From G965200765 sp965200765 (GTDB lineage: Bacteria; Pseudomonadota; Gammaproteobacteria; Arenicellales; JAJDZL01), in contig OZ241380.1 in the NCBI GenBank assembly GCA_965200765.1, positions 2,852,001 through 2,916,000 of the forward strand: a stretch of DNA of 64,000 bases. Direction: 5' to 3'. Positions 50,904 through 59,770 of this stretch are shown in pieces. The notes beneath the pieces are model-generated. The model searched no databases. It was not told the DNA's origin and was given only the letters and a program-made list of their open reading frames with translations. The position numbers were made by a program, and so were the translations under genes. Position 1 is the stretch's first letter; each line of letters starts with the position of its first letter.

Positions 50904-52037
50904 CTATTCCGGTAGTTCAGCTGAAAGTTCTTTTGCCCACGATTCAAAGTTCCTTTCCGGTAATCCCGGCCTAGTCGCAACTAACTGATATACTTGTGAA
51001 ATCATTTCACGAAATGGACTATCAACCGAAGCAACTCTATAATATCTTGTTGCCGAATTCTCTTTGTCTCCAATATCTTCCCTTGTACCTGACTTTTCTT
51101 CGTCGCTGATATTTTCCCACGGTACAAGTTCCAAATCTTTCATATCTGCAAACATATTTGGAATTTTACCTCTTAATTTCGGTAAAGGAACAACAGAATT
51201 TATGTAGCCTTGTGTAAGAATTTCTTGAATAGAATTTCTACTTTTATTACTATTTTTCATGCCTCTTTTGTTCGCCTTTCCTAAACCATCTACAACTGAA
51301 CAGCATTTTGCAACTAGAATATCCTTGATTTTCGGTTCTGGCCTTTTGACAAGATCACACGAAGGGGATAAAATAATTCGAAAGTCAGAAGGCTCTGAAT
51401 TCGACCCACCACATTTCATTATTACATCTCCTAGCAAGCAATTTTTTGTTATTGGAGGAAATATATATAGCTCCCAGCTATCGAGCTTAGTGTTTCCATT
51501 TGGACTTTCATCCATTAGGGCGGCTAATCTCCTTCTGCTTGCTCTTTTAATCGCCTCACGACGTTCAGCATCACTGTCAAATTCTTGAAAAATATGAGGG
51601 GCCACGTCTCGTAAAACGTCAGACAAATTCTTTTGTACGTAAACAAATGTATCATTTATTGATTTAATATGCGGTTGAAATTTTAGCAAGATATTTACAA
51701 GTTTACCATAACCATCACTACCTTTTTCTACAAATTGGCTAAATGGATGTTGAATATCTTTGACTTCAGTTAGATCAAGTCTTGCAGAAAATACTACAAT
51801 TGGGCAGAAATGTTCCTCCCAAACAAAACTATACAACTTCTCGCCAGCTACGTTATTCGAATTAGGCTCACCATCAAATATATCGAGTATCACAACATCC
51901 GGTCGAAACGCCACAAGTTTTTCTTTTGCATATTTAAAGGGTATAGCTTTAAGATTCCATGTTAATTTTTCATCTGACAAAATTTTTCGAAATATATCGA
52001 CTACCTTTTTGTCATCTTCTATAATAAGTATTTTCAC
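50904..52037 (-). CDS. Response regulator with unrecognised C-terminal domain
   Basis: 377 residues. The N-terminal receiver domain is readable: acidic pair Asp8/Asp9 (IIEDDK), phospho-acceptor Asp52 (VVILDIFDGE), a Ser in VVFSAR and a Lys in FVEKGSDG. Residues about 125-190 are helical with a basic RRRLAAL segment. Residues 190-377 match no output domain I know (not HTH, GGDEF or AAA+); they include WELYIFPP, ILSPSCDLVKRPEPK and a later paired Cys (AKCCSVVDG). The CDL motif suggests a conserved catalytic or metal-binding site but that is unproven. AT-rich like the kinase gene; 28 bases after it. Confidence 0.8.
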   Translation of the reverse strand: MKILIIEDDKKVVDIFRKILSDEKLTWNLKAIPFKYAKEKLVAFRPDVVILDIFDGEPNSNNVAGEKLYSFVWEEHFCPIVVFSARLDLTEVKDIQHPFSQFVEKGSDGYGKLVNILLKFQPHIKSINDTFVYVQKNLSDVLRDVAPHIFQEFDSDAERREAIKRASRRRLAALMDESPNGNTKLDSWELYIFPPITKNCLLGDVIMKCGGSNSEPSDFRIILSPSCDLVKRPEPKIKDILVAKCCSVVDGLGKANKRGMKNSNKSRNSIQEILTQGYINSVVPLPKLRGKIPNMFADMKDLELVPWENISDEEKSGTREDIGDKENSATRYYRVASVDSPFREMISQVYQLVATRPGLPERNFESWAKELSAELPE

Positions 52038-52065
52038 AATAACATCCTCAAAATGGAAACTGTGT

Positions 52066-54258
52066 TTATTTCAAAAGAGGAAGATCGAACACAAAAACTG
52101 CGCCAATCTCATTAGTATAGATTGTGTGTATATTTCCGTCATAAATCGAAATCAATTCCGATACGACCGTGAGTCCCATTCCAATACCATTTGGCTTTCG
52201 TGTCACACCAGGTAAAAACACCTTGTCAATATCTTCCTTTTTAATTCCTGGCCCTGTATCACTCACTGTAACACGGACATACTCTCTACTGTTCTGCTTC
52301 TCACAAACGAATGTCAATTTTCTTTGTGCCTTTGGAATTTGACAAAGCCAATATTCTGCGTTTGTTATTAAATTCAATATTATTGTGTCAAGTTCTCCAG
52401 GATCTACTGCCACCATAGTAGTTGAATCTGGGACTACACATACAATATGTTTTGAATCAATTGATATTTGTTTGAGCTCAATACAATTTTTAATTCTCTC
52501 TTCTAACACCGATTTTCTAATTCTACGTCTAAAATTTCGACTAGCTAACGGAGCAAAGGTATCCGCCAACCTCTCCAATGAACGAATTGATTCCATCGCT
52601 CCCATACATGCTTTTTTCATCTCCTTATCTTTCAAATAAAAATCAGTGCCTTCTAATATTCTTATTAGTCCACCAATTACTAATGTTTTATTTCGTATTT
52701 CATGAATCAAATAAAACGCAATGGTACCAATTGTTGCTAATCTGCTATAGTAAACAAAACGAGATTGAATCGTTTTACGTGTCTCGGTCAATGAATTCTT
52801 CACTTGATTTATCAAGTGAATAACTTCTGATGAGTCAGCACCTTCTTTTAACTTACTATTTATATTTGTGAAAATATCTTGAGAATCTATTTGTGAAAAT
52901 AAAGCTTTCATTGGTTTTTCAATTTCTTGCTTGAATCTATCTTGATCTCTTTCAACTTCAAATATTCCTACAATAGCACATAAAATTTCTCGAAACTTTT
53001 CTACTTCAATGCAGTCTGCAAGTCGTTCCCTGTCGCTCGTATCTTTTATTCTAGGATTATATTTACTAGAAATAGATACATATCCGACAATTTGAGATGT
53101 ACTTAGGCGTGTGCCCACTCTGGCAATTCTTCGAGCATCAAGTCCAAGCCAATCTCTTGAATTTTCTGTTTTAGGCAATATTAATATATTATCTCGATAA
53201 ACAGAAATACCTTTGAATGCACTAATGGATTTCCGAATTTCATTTTTCCGAATTTCATATTTACTTGAGATTTCTTTAGTATCTTCTGCTTGCAGATCCC
53301 ATGCACGCACTTCAAAAGAAAATGGTCCACATTGAACAGAATCTGACGATATGTGGTCTTTATCACTTTCTCGAATGCTATTGAAGATTTGTTCCCAATT
53401 CAATATAAATTCGTATTCACGACCCTTGTCGCGATCAAATGGGCTGTACTTGTACTTTCCTTTAACATTACCATATTTATCGGCTTCTCCATATATCTTG
53501 TATTTTGGATTCGCTAGAAAGTCATGTGAAGTAATTTCTATTTTCTCTAATTCTGTAGAATCTGGCTTCAAAAAATGAATCTTGAAATCATCTGATTTAA
53601 ACAATGGATTTATAATTCGCTTTAATCCATCTTCCAGATTTGCAAGTTGCTTGTCTTTCCAAATGCTTTTTAGATTAGAAATTTTTATATATGTGCCTGA
53701 TATCACAAACCGAGAATCATCAGATAATTTCCTTATTTCAAGACTACACTTCTCCATTTGATCATGTCGGAATAGTGTCTCCCAGTCAACCATAACCTCC
53801 CAGCAAGAATTGTAATCAGCCTGTGTTTGCATCAACAATTTTGTTCCAAGTCTTGCAGCAGATAGACGACCCAATCCTTTTTCACCTACTACCCGACGTG
53901 TTTTACTACCTTTCTTTACATAAGGGTTTTGTAGCTTAAGCGGTGTAGCAACTACAAACCATGAGCTCTCAATGCTCTCTCTGGACATACCATAGCCATC
54001 ATCTTCAATTTCCAATTCCAGATTTCCATTCGAATCTTTGGTAAATCTCACCCAAACATTTTGTGCAAACGCATCATATGAGTTTTTCACTAACTCCACA
54101 ACGGCAACAACATCATCTGTAACAAGGTCTGCCCCCAGCGCTGCGAAGACTCTCGGGTGAATGTTGAATGGCAAGATTTCATGGTCCATTGAAGCAAGTT
54201 GCAATTCTGGAGCAAATTGCCCTCTATTGTCTTTCAGTGCTATGTTTGAAGTTGACAT
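52066..54258 (-). CDS. Histidine kinase with additional N-terminal Hsp90/MORC-like GHKL ATPase domain
   Basis: 730 residues with two GHKL ATP-binding domains. The first has the N-box ELVKNSYDAFA (Glu55, Asn59, Asp62), G1 DDGYGMS (Asp87) and G2 GEKGLGRLSAARLG (125-138), as in HATPase_c_3 proteins of MutL/MORC-like defence systems. The C-terminal half is a sensor kinase: H-box LIHEIRNK with His519, N-box ILNLITNAEYW, G1 SDTGPGI (Asp667) and G2 GIGMGLTVV. No membrane segment, so cytoplasmic. A region rich in Asp/Lys of 200-450 connects them. It is the first gene of a three-gene operon with the response regulator and the C5 methyltransferase. One counted line inside (53041-53100) is only 25% G+C, strongly suggesting horizontal acquisition. 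Confidence 0.85.
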   Translation of the reverse strand: MSTSNIALKDNRGQFAPELQLASMDHEILPFNIHPRVFAALGADLVTDDVVAVVELVKNSYDAFAQNVWVRFTKDSNGNLELEIEDDGYGMSRESIESSWFVVATPLKLQNPYVKKGSKTRRVVGEKGLGRLSAARLGTKLLMQTQADYNSCWEVMVDWETLFRHDQMEKCSLEIRKLSDDSRFVISGTYIKISNLKSIWKDKQLANLEDGLKRIINPLFKSDDFKIHFLKPDSTELEKIEITSHDFLANPKYKIYGEADKYGNVKGKYKYSPFDRDKGREYEFILNWEQIFNSIRESDKDHISSDSVQCGPFSFEVRAWDLQAEDTKEISSKYEIRKNEIRKSISAFKGISVYRDNILILPKTENSRDWLGLDARRIARVGTRLSTSQIVGYVSISSKYNPRIKDTSDRERLADCIEVEKFREILCAIVGIFEVERDQDRFKQEIEKPMKALFSQIDSQDIFTNINSKLKEGADSSEVIHLINQVKNSLTETRKTIQSRFVYYSRLATIGTIAFYLIHEIRNKTLVIGGLIRILEGTDFYLKDKEMKKACMGAMESIRSLERLADTFAPLASRNFRRRIRKSVLEERIKNCIELKQISIDSKHIVCVVPDSTTMVAVDPGELDTIILNLITNAEYWLCQIPKAQRKLTFVCEKQNSREYVRVTVSDTGPGIKKEDIDKVFLPGVTRKPNGIGMGLTVVSELISIYDGNIHTIYTNEIGAVFVFDLPLLK

Positions 54259-54584
54259 AATTGAAATCTAGTAGCCCAACGGATTGCAAAGGAACTTAGT
54301 TTAACAAAGTTTTCATACCTTGTGGGTAAGAAAATTGAGATGTCATATTCTCTATTGAAGCGAGGTTGCTGATTTGCTGTGTTTGACTGCGGGCGAAAAC
54401 ACTTTGAATAGTGATGAAAATGACACGGAATCTTATTTGGAAGTCGATCTTCCGTAACGCTCACATTATACGCCACTTCAGCTAAACTACGCCTGCCAAA
54501 CTGTCGGTACTTTATATTCCCCGTGCTCTAACCCACCGTATAGCACTCTCTCTTCAGGATTTTCAATATGAAGAAACATAACAC
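54259..54584. other. AT-rich intergenic region upstream of the kinase operon
   Basis: Holds the likely promoter of the kinase operon: a TATAAT on the minus strand (54470-54465) is present, but no -35 at proper distance was found. The 78-codon minus-strand frame through here has no motif or ribosome-binding site and I do not call it. Confidence 0.35.
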
Positions 54585-55268
54585 TTAATTTACGAGTTTC
54601 AATAAATGTTTGATTTGATTGAACTTTTTCTCTGTCAGCTTGTCAAAATCGAAGCACAAACTGTCGCCATCACATTCAACTACATTCAACTGCCCCCGAT
54701 ATGAAATTGATTGCTGAAATTCCCGCAAGGTTGCACTGATACCGTATTCTGCCACGGCCGACTCTGCGTACTGATTCGAGCGGTGGTCCAAAACAATCAA
54801 CTCTGGCATGACTGTATCCATCCCTGCGTTAGTACACCTGAATTGAAAAGATGTGGCACCCTTGTTCGTGGCAAGTGCGCCTTTGAATAACTTTTCAAAT
54901 TTTTCACCCGCAATCACAACCCCTGCATTCACAGCAACCAAATTTGATCGGGCAACAAACTCGTTTACTTCAGCAAGTGCTTGAACGGCATTGACTCCTT
55001 CATCAATTAACGAGTACGAGATTTTCGAACCGAATTGCTTTCCGTCTCCAAGAGCTTGCTGATATTCCACAAGATGGTCGGACGATGCTGCAAGTATGAA
55101 TGTACGAATCCCCACTGCAAGCAACATGTTCAGCGTAAGTTCTACAACTGGTGCGTTTGGAATCTCATCCCGCCGCTTGGCATCGTTTCTTAGTAAATCG
55201 TGCAACTTGACGCAAGGGCCAGTTGCAAAAATAAAACCCTTGTAGTTAGAGTGCTGAACCTCACTCAT
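54585..55268 (-). CDS. Degenerate RmlA-like sugar-nucleotidyltransferase homologue
   Basis: 227 residues from ATG 55268, overlapping the stop of the CrtC/AttH-like gene by 8 bases. The arrangement GFIFATG..VKLHDL, a middle MLLAVGIRTFILAASSD, QQALGDGKQFGSKISYSL and ALAEVNEFVARSNLVAVNAGVVIAG copies the RmlA fold (usual KGIILAGGSGTRL, ML.AGI.EILIIS, LGDGS..G..ISY), but the nucleotide-binding GGxGTRL is replaced by ATGPCVKL. So it is probably not an active nucleotidyltransferase. It is the last gene of the Att/Lol-type operon. A regulatory or scaffold role is possible. Confidence 0.6.
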   Translation of the reverse strand: MSEVQHSNYKGFIFATGPCVKLHDLLRNDAKRRDEIPNAPVVELTLNMLLAVGIRTFILAASSDHLVEYQQALGDGKQFGSKISYSLIDEGVNAVQALAEVNEFVARSNLVAVNAGVVIAGEKFEKLFKGALATNKGATSFQFRCTNAGMDTVMPELIVLDHRSNQYAESAVAEYGISATLREFQQSISYRGQLNVVECDGDSLCFDFDKLTEKKFNQIKHLLKLVN

Positions 55269-56430
55269 AGCCAACCAGTTCAAGATAGCCAACACCGGAA
55301 AAGTGCTTTCCATGCTCGTTGCCTGCTACCCGAACCGCTCCTTCCCAATAACGAAAAGTTTCATTGCGCTCCTGATTGTCAATGACTGCTTCAACTTCCA
55401 GTTCAAGCTCAATTTTCGGAAACTTCATTGTCCAGGCGACTGGATAGGTGACACCGGTTTGTTCACTGGACCAATATCTTGTTGCTTCAAGGTGCACTTC
55501 GTCATGAAAAATGCGTGCCGAATTGCCTCGACCATCAACCATTGTGCCTTCGCTGGTAGAGTGCACGTCACCTGTGTTGGCTCTAAGTTGGTAATACATC
55601 AAATCTCGTCCGTCTTCAAATTGCAGAGCGAACCAGTCCCAACCCGAAAGATTTTCACCAAGAGAAGAGGTTGACCATTCATGGTCCATCCAGCTGGTGC
55701 CCATGACTTCGTATTCTGTGCCGGCAACACGAATCGTTCCTTGCGTATTCAAGCGAGTAAAAGAATAGTAGTAGGAAGCATTTCCCTGTGCATCTCCTTT
55801 TTGACTGAACCCATTATCACCTTGATAGACGATTGGCTTTTCACTTGCCAATTGAAGCGAGAGCGAAATTTCATCATTTTCGGCCTGAATTGAAAGCGAC
55901 ATGCATCCAGTGCATTGGTCCGTCAACTCTCCGGTAACAATCCAGTTCTCTACCCACACCTGGAACGGATTGGCAACAGCACCCGAGAGATTTGCCGCAC
56001 CTCTGCTGAATCGCTCCGCCACATAGTATTCCCCGGTTTGTACATCGGTCAAGCCCAAATGCGCCATGTATATCTGGTTCGTCTCCCAATCTGAATCGGT
56101 AAGATTTTCTTCCGTATCGATAGCCTGCCGGAATACGGTGAACTGATATCCATACTCATTGCCGTTGGTATCCTCAAGGTTGCCGGTAAAGTACCACCAC
56201 TCGGAGCGATAGTCTGTGTGAGCACCGTGGTCTTCGGGAAATCTGAATGGGCGCGGGGCAGTAACAATGGAAAACGCCTCGTCTGCACTACCCAGAATAT
56301 CCCGGGAAATCGAAAGGCCTCCCGCGTCACTTGATGCCGGATGGGTTTGCACACCAAGCCAGTACCAAAATCCGGCCACCACCGCAACAACACCCAAAGC
56401 ACTCGCAACTACAGACAATTTTCTTTTCAT
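55261..56430 (-). CDS. CrtC/AttH-like lipocalin-domain protein
   Basis: 389 residues from ATG 56430, 4 bases after the permease stop. A signal or anchor segment (SVVASALGVVAVVAGFWYWLG) precedes the family signatures FPEDHGAHTDYRSEWWYFTGNL and GTSWMDHEWSTSSLG...GWDWFALQF. This lipocalin-like family includes hydroxyneurosporene synthase (CrtC) and AttH. In the common arrangement with an ABC ATPase and FtsX-like permease it acts outside carotenoid synthesis, probably in export or handling of a lipid-like substrate (inference from neighbours). Confidence 0.88.
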   Translation of the reverse strand: MKRKLSVVASALGVVAVVAGFWYWLGVQTHPASSDAGGLSISRDILGSADEAFSIVTAPRPFRFPEDHGAHTDYRSEWWYFTGNLEDTNGNEYGYQFTVFRQAIDTEENLTDSDWETNQIYMAHLGLTDVQTGEYYVAERFSRGAANLSGAVANPFQVWVENWIVTGELTDQCTGCMSLSIQAENDEISLSLQLASEKPIVYQGDNGFSQKGDAQGNASYYYSFTRLNTQGTIRVAGTEYEVMGTSWMDHEWSTSSLGENLSGWDWFALQFEDGRDLMYYQLRANTGDVHSTSEGTMVDGRGNSARIFHDEVHLEATRYWSSEQTGVTYPVAWTMKFPKIELELEVEAVIDNQERNETFRYWEGAVRVAGNEHGKHFSGVGYLELVGYE

Positions 56431-56434
56431 CGAC

Positions 56435-58930
56435 TCAGTCCAAACTCTGCAATGACCGTGCCGGAACCCGTTTTGCCAGCCGCCAGGCCGGAATGATTCC
56501 CGCCAGTGTAGCAGCGACAAATGCAAGCGCGACTGCCTGGACCAGAGTAACGGGATCCAGTTGCAATTGCATGGTCCATCCGAATGAGCGTTGATTGATT
56601 ACCCAAATCAACAACCAGGCCATCACTACGCCGATTGGCAATGAAATGATTGCGGCCAACAACCCCATAACACCCGTTTCAACACTGGCCGACCGCCAGA
56701 TACCGAAAACGGTGAAACCGGTGGCGCGCAACACCGCCAGTTCACGCTCGCGTTCGATTTGCAAAGTTGCCAGTGCCGACAGCACCGCAATCAATGCAAC
56801 GATAATCGCCAACGTTCTCAGCACACCGGTAATTGCAAAGGTTTGATCAAACACTGCAAGCGAAGTTTCATGCAATTCCCGATTTCTCCAGATCCTGGCA
56901 TCTTCGGTTGCAACCGCCTCGCGTACCCTGTCGGCAAGTTTGTCCACATTGGCTTTTGCAGACGCAAACACCGCGGCAGTGGTAACCGTCGAGTCATTGA
57001 AATGCTTCAAGTAGGTCTCGCGGTGCATTGTCACCACTCCCTGGTCCGAGCTGTAGTCGTAGTAGATCCCGGCAATCGGAAACTCGACTGAACGATCTCC
57101 GTTTGAAAGTGCAAGTTTGTCATTGACGGCAAGTTGATTTTTATAGGCATAGGGCTCGCTGATAATCACACTACCTGCTTCAAACTCGGTCCACACGTCT
57201 CCGGCATCTCTCACCTTGAATTCAAATCCGTTGAATGACTCCTGACCGTAGTCCACAGCAAACACTCGTGTCTCACCGCGCGGGCCACGCAATTTGACCC
57301 ATCTTGCAACGCCAATCAAATCCACTTCTGACAGTCTTTCGAGTCGACTGATATCCGCATCTGTCAGGTTTTGCCGCAGTTCCGAAGAAGTCGTAACATA
57401 AATGTCACCGGTAAGACGGCTTCCCAGCCATTCATCAACGGCAACGCGGAAACTGCCAATCATCACTCCCATGCCGACCGTCGCCGAGATGGCCAATGAC
57501 AGTGCGACTATGGCAATCGAAGTCTTGTTCAGCGACACTGAAAAGGCACGTGCTACCAATATCCCCTGAACGCCGAACAACTTCTTGACGGCCGGCCGCA
57601 AGAACCGCTCGGTACAGGCGATCAAAAACGGCACAGTCAGCATGTAGCCGACAATAATCAGAAAAATACCGGCAAATCCAAGTACTACGCTCCGCGATTC
57701 CACGAGCAATGCAACTGCCCCAGCACCTGCCATCAAAACTCCGGCAAGGGTCAGATTGAAAGTACGAGCCGGTGCAGTCTGCGATGAATGTGTCAAATGC
57801 ACTGGTGACACTTGCAAAGCTTCTTTGGCGGCCGGTATGGCTGACAAAATCGTTGCGCACACACCGAGTGCAATTCCAGTCGCTATTGTTTGCGGTGCGA
57901 CAACCCGGACACTCGCCTCGAACGGAAAGTACAGAGAGTCAATGGAACGTTCAACCAGCGCAAGCAAAAAATTTGACAACTGAGTTCCAAGTACAAATCC
58001 CGCGACTGTGGCAATGCAACCAATAATGGCAGCTTCAATCAGGACGCAACTGATCACACTTCCGCGCAGTGCGCCCACGCACCTTGCAATTCCAATCAAT
58101 CGGTGTCGGCGCAATACCATGAAAACCGTTGTGTTGTAGATCAAAAACATCGCAACCAGCAACGACAATAACCCGAGTGCATTCAGATTGATTTGAAATG
58201 CCCGTGTCACTGATGTGCGAGTGTTCAACCGGTCCGAGTTGCTTTCCATTCGGACATTGTCCGGAAGAATCGCCAGCAGACTGGTTGCCTCGGATTGATT
58301 CAGGGTCAGTTGTATTGATGACAATCTGCCGACCATTCCAAGCGTGTCCTGTGCCGTCGCAATGTCAGTAATCAGCACAGATCTCAACGACTGTGCCTGC
58401 AGTGGATTTGCCGGAAACAAAATACCTGCTACTGTCATTTCGACATCACCCGCAGGCGCAGACACAATGAGTGTTTCACCGGCATCCAGGTCCAGTTTGG
58501 CGGCCGTGTCCGCGGACAAAATGATTGTGAACGGTCGGGAAATCAGTTCTGTGGCCACATCCATTCCCAGAGAATTCCAAATCGGATTCGATTGAAAATT
58601 CTGCTCCGCCAACAAATCAATGCCATACAACGTAGCTTTTTCGCCAGTTTTCCTGATTCGAACGCTACCCTCCACAACCGGTGTCGCCTGCAATCCATGT
58701 TTCAGTCTCAGTCGGGTGTACAAATCATCAGAGATCATTCCATCCAGCCGGTGTGTTGCAGTTCCGGCAACTGCTTCATTGGCCGCGATAAAACTGCGTC
58801 TCGCACTTTCATTTGCAATGTCAATCGCAACGACAGTGGCCACGCCCAACGCGACCCCAAGCATGGACAGAATCAGGAGTATGGGTCGGCGCAAAGACTC
58901 GCGAAGCCATGCCAGCAACAAAAGTTTCAA
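56435..58930 (-). CDS. FtsX-like ABC transporter permease (MacB/LolC-type, duplicated)
   Basis: 831 residues. An N-terminal helix (LILSMLGVALGVATVVAIDIANESARRSF) and periplasmic domain are followed by two sets of three or four helices, each with FtsX features (for example RRHRLIGIARCVGALRGSVISCVLIEAAIIG and ELAVLRATGFTVFGIWRSASVETGVMGLLAAI, shown here in parts of the protein near 270 and 740). Duplicated FtsX organisation and a large periplasmic part suggest a mechanotransmission exporter rather than an importer. Partner ATPase lies 3 bases upstream. Confidence 0.87.
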   Translation of the reverse strand: MKLLLLAWLRESLRRPILLILSMLGVALGVATVVAIDIANESARRSFIAANEAVAGTATHRLDGMISDDLYTRLRLKHGLQATPVVEGSVRIRKTGEKATLYGIDLLAEQNFQSNPIWNSLGMDVATELISRPFTIILSADTAAKLDLDAGETLIVSAPAGDVEMTVAGILFPANPLQAQSLRSVLITDIATAQDTLGMVGRLSSIQLTLNQSEATSLLAILPDNVRMESNSDRLNTRTSVTRAFQINLNALGLLSLLVAMFLIYNTTVFMVLRRHRLIGIARCVGALRGSVISCVLIEAAIIGCIATVAGFVLGTQLSNFLLALVERSIDSLYFPFEASVRVVAPQTIATGIALGVCATILSAIPAAKEALQVSPVHLTHSSQTAPARTFNLTLAGVLMAGAGAVALLVESRSVVLGFAGIFLIIVGYMLTVPFLIACTERFLRPAVKKLFGVQGILVARAFSVSLNKTSIAIVALSLAISATVGMGVMIGSFRVAVDEWLGSRLTGDIYVTTSSELRQNLTDADISRLERLSEVDLIGVARWVKLRGPRGETRVFAVDYGQESFNGFEFKVRDAGDVWTEFEAGSVIISEPYAYKNQLAVNDKLALSNGDRSVEFPIAGIYYDYSSDQGVVTMHRETYLKHFNDSTVTTAAVFASAKANVDKLADRVREAVATEDARIWRNRELHETSLAVFDQTFAITGVLRTLAIIVALIAVLSALATLQIERERELAVLRATGFTVFGIWRSASVETGVMGLLAAIISLPIGVVMAWLLIWVINQRSFGWTMQLQLDPVTLVQAVALAFVAATLAGIIPAWRLAKRVPARSLQSLD

Positions 58931-58933
58931 AAC

Positions 58934-59614
58934 TCAGTTAGCTCCCGGTTCAAACTTGCCAGATCTGAGTATCCACTTGCAATCAGCCTTGTGTGCCGCT
59001 TCCTGGCTATGGGTAACCAGCAGAACCGTGCGTTGGTGAGTGATTCCTGTCAAAATCTTGAGCACTTGCTCGGCCGTCGTGTCATCCAGGTTGCCGGTCG
59101 GTTCATCCGCCAGTATCAATTCGGGTTCATGCACAACCGCACGCGCAATCGCAATTCGTTGTTGCTCGCCCCCCGACAACGCGTCCGGGTAGCTTGACAT
59201 TCGATCGCCCATTTCCACTTCATCCAGCACTTGCCGCACTCGGTCGAACCGGTTTTCAACTTTGAGAAGCTCAAGCGGAAGCATGACATTTTCTTCCACG
59301 GTGAGCGATGGAATCAGATTGAAAAACTGGAAAATAAATCCAATGCTCTTTCGGCGAAGCAAGGTTCGCTCCCGTTCACTGATTTCATTCAAAATTGTCC
59401 CGGCAACTTGAACTGTACCCGAATCCGGCATGTCAATTCCGGATATCAGATTCAGCAACGTAGACTTGCCGGAACCGCTTCGGCCCAAAATCACATGAAA
59501 CTTGCCGGCATCAAAGTCAGCATTCAAATCAACCAGCACATCTCTGGTGCGTTCACCTTCGGTGAAAGACTTGTTCAGTCCCTTGAGCGATACGCTGACT
59601 TCTGTATGTTCCAT
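58934..59614 (-). CDS. ABC transporter ATP-binding protein (LolD/MacB-like)
   Basis: 226 residues from ATG 59614 (an upstream ATG at 59629 lacks a ribosome-binding site). Walker A GRSGSGKSTLL, Q-loop FIFQFFNLIPSLTVEENV, signature LSGGEQQRIAIARA and Walker B LILADEPTGNLDD are those of the LolD group that works with FtsX-like permeases. First gene of the operon ATPase - permease - CrtC/AttH-like - RmlA-like. Confidence 0.92.
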   Translation of the reverse strand: MEHTEVSVSLKGLNKSFTEGERTRDVLVDLNADFDAGKFHVILGRSGSGKSTLLNLISGIDMPDSGTVQVAGTILNEISERERTLLRRKSIGFIFQFFNLIPSLTVEENVMLPLELLKVENRFDRVRQVLDEVEMGDRMSSYPDALSGGEQQRIAIARAVVHEPELILADEPTGNLDDTTAEQVLKILTGITHQRTVLLVTHSQEAAHKADCKWILRSGKFEPGAN

Positions 59615-59770
59615 CAATCCGGACACCATTGATTTTGAAGTGATTGAAGCACTGCGATTCCAGTAGGCAACAGCGAATCTGTTGTTCGAAATTTTTAATC
59701 CGGGTGCAGGTCCGACTGTCGCGATACAGATTCAGGCTTGCAATCGCGAAAATGAAGTAGCTGGAATTTT

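Noticed and set aside
55261..56430. Carotenoid hydroxylation by the CrtC-like protein
   Set aside because: No carotenoid genes are present, and its operon with an FtsX-like permease and ATPase matches the Att-type exporter context instead.
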